Below are positions 5,137-5,756 of a stretch of DNA of 5,756 bases, piece after piece. The stretch covers positions 1 through 5,756 of the forward strand of contig CAJXUJ010000087.1 of the NCBI GenBank assembly GCA_913061025.1. Reading direction: 5' to 3'. A program made the translations under genes and the position numbers. The notes below the pieces were generated by a model. It was not told the origin of the DNA. It saw only the letters and a list, made by a program, of their open reading frames with translations, and made no database searches. Position 1 is the stretch's first letter; each line of letters begins with the position of its first letter. The DNA comes from an uncultured Actinomycetes bacterium. Its GTDB lineage: Bacteria > Actinomycetota > Actinomycetes > S36-B12.

Positions 5137-5756
5137 CTAGACCTCCGCGGGCTCGTCGGGCAACCGCGGGAAGAGCGCATCGCCCTTGGTGATGGTCGAC
5201 CCCGGTGGGAGTTGACCCCACCGACCCACGTCGCTCATCCGCTGGGCGGCCAGCGCACCCAAGTCAGCCTCGGCACCGAGCTGTGACCACAGGCTGCTCA
5301 TCGCCTTGGGCATCACCGGGTTGTAGAGAACGGCAACGGCCCGCAGTGCTTCACACATCGTGTAGAGCACAGTGTTCAAGCGTTCGGCGTTCGCCTCGTC
5401 CTTCGCAAGCACCCACGGCTCGACCTCGGTCACGTACTGGTTTACGAGTTCGACCACGCTGCGGATCTCACCGATGGCACCCGCGAAGTCGAGTTCCTCG
5501 ATGGCCGCATCGGCTGCCGTCGCGGCGGAAGCAAGGCGCTCCACGACCGCATCCTCCGCGGGCGTCAACGGGCCCGGTTCGGGCAGCGCTCCGCCCCGGT
5601 ACTTGCCGACCATCGCAGTGGAACGTGAGGCGAGGTTGCCCAATCCGTTCGCAAGTTCGGAGGTGTAACGGGCGGACATGTCCTCCCAGGAGAACGAACC
5701 ATCCTGGCCGAAACTGATCGCCCGCATGAAGTAGTAGCGAAACGCGTCGGATCCGA
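5137..5756 (-). CDS. metG: Methionyl-tRNA synthetase, C-terminal part
   Basis: This is the last 205 codons of a class I methionyl-tRNA synthetase; the rest runs off the right edge. The enzyme charges tRNA-Met, including the initiator, with methionine. The visible part begins with GSDAFRYYFMRAISFGQDGSF, the region shortly after the KMSKS loop, which itself lies outside the window. The helical anticodon-binding domain follows, with the marker LANGLGNLASR and then EPWVLAKDEANAERLNTVLY and YNPVMPKAMSSLW. The protein ends at LPDEPAEV, so it lacks the EMAP-like C-terminal tRNA-binding domain found in some bacterial MetRS; the compact mycobacterial enzyme, as I recall, also lacks it. The TAG stop lies 2 nt from the tatD GTG, and the tatD ribosome site is inside this reading frame. 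In M. tuberculosis metS faces tatD divergently, whereas here both point the same way. Confidence 0.95.
   Translation of the reverse strand, partial: GSDAFRYYFMRAISFGQDGSFSWEDMSARYTSELANGLGNLASRSTAMVGKYRGGALPEPGPLTPAEDAVVERLASAATAADAAIEELDFAGAIGEIRSVVELVNQYVTEVEPWVLAKDEANAERLNTVLYTMCEALRAVAVLYNPVMPKAMSSLWSQLGAEADLGALAAQRMSDVGRWGQLPPGSTITKGDALFPRLPDEPAEV
5142..5146 (-). promoter_or_regulatory. Ribosome binding site that fixes the tatD start
   Basis: On the minus strand GGAGG, embedded in the last codons of metG, lies 7 nt before GTG 5134. It is the best Shine-Dalgarno match on the minus strand here and decides the tatD start in favour of GTG 5134 over ATG 5221 and GTG 5125. Confidence 0.8.

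Noticed and set aside
4697..5140. Plus-strand open frame opposite tatD
   Set aside because: The opposite strand encodes TatD with every metal ligand; this frame shows no motif and is explained by third-position GC bias.

Overview
This window looks like ordinary chromosome from a high-GC actinomycete of the Corynebacteriales/Mycobacteriales, most like Rhodococcus or Nocardia. Four things suggest this: GC-rich third codon positions, many GTG starts, the conserved block metG-tatD-ksgA-ispE, and a TetR protein whose C-terminal half resembles the FasR/Rv1019-type regulators of mycobacteria. That last resemblance is from memory, not from a search. The genus is inferred and cannot be fixed from the sequence alone.

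Left part (1-2515). A tRNA-Gln (anticodon TTG) reads leftwards at the edge. Diverging from it across a 154-bp gap is a membrane acyl-CoA desaturase with all three histidine boxes. Its TGA stop overlaps the GTG start of a TetR-family regulator (GTGA), so the two form a tight two-gene unit. The desaturase promoter region holds a 15-bp tandem repeat (148-177) whose half-sites, TTACG and CGTAA, alternate as inverted repeats; it is the likely TetR operator. Directly after the tetR stop lies a 30-bp near-perfect palindrome (1981-2010), then a MarR-family gene that appears to start at GTG 2024 on a leaderless transcript.

Right part (2522-5756, minus strand). This is a compact housekeeping operon read right to left: the 3' end of metG (methionyl-tRNA synthetase), tatD (metal-dependent DNase), ksgA/rsmA (16S rRNA dimethyltransferase) and ispE (MEP-pathway kinase). 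Junctions are +2, -4 and +16 nt. The rpfB gene that separates tatD from ksgA in M. tuberculosis is absent, and the two genes overlap. ispE and marR converge with 6 bp between their stop codons.

Functionally the right part is translation, rRNA maturation and isoprenoid precursor supply. The left part looks like a self-regulated lipid-desaturation module followed by an autoregulated MarR gene. I see no mobile element, CRISPR array or defence cassette. The most interesting content is the two doubled operators, the missing rpfB and the leaderless-type starts. I found no convincing new multi-gene system.
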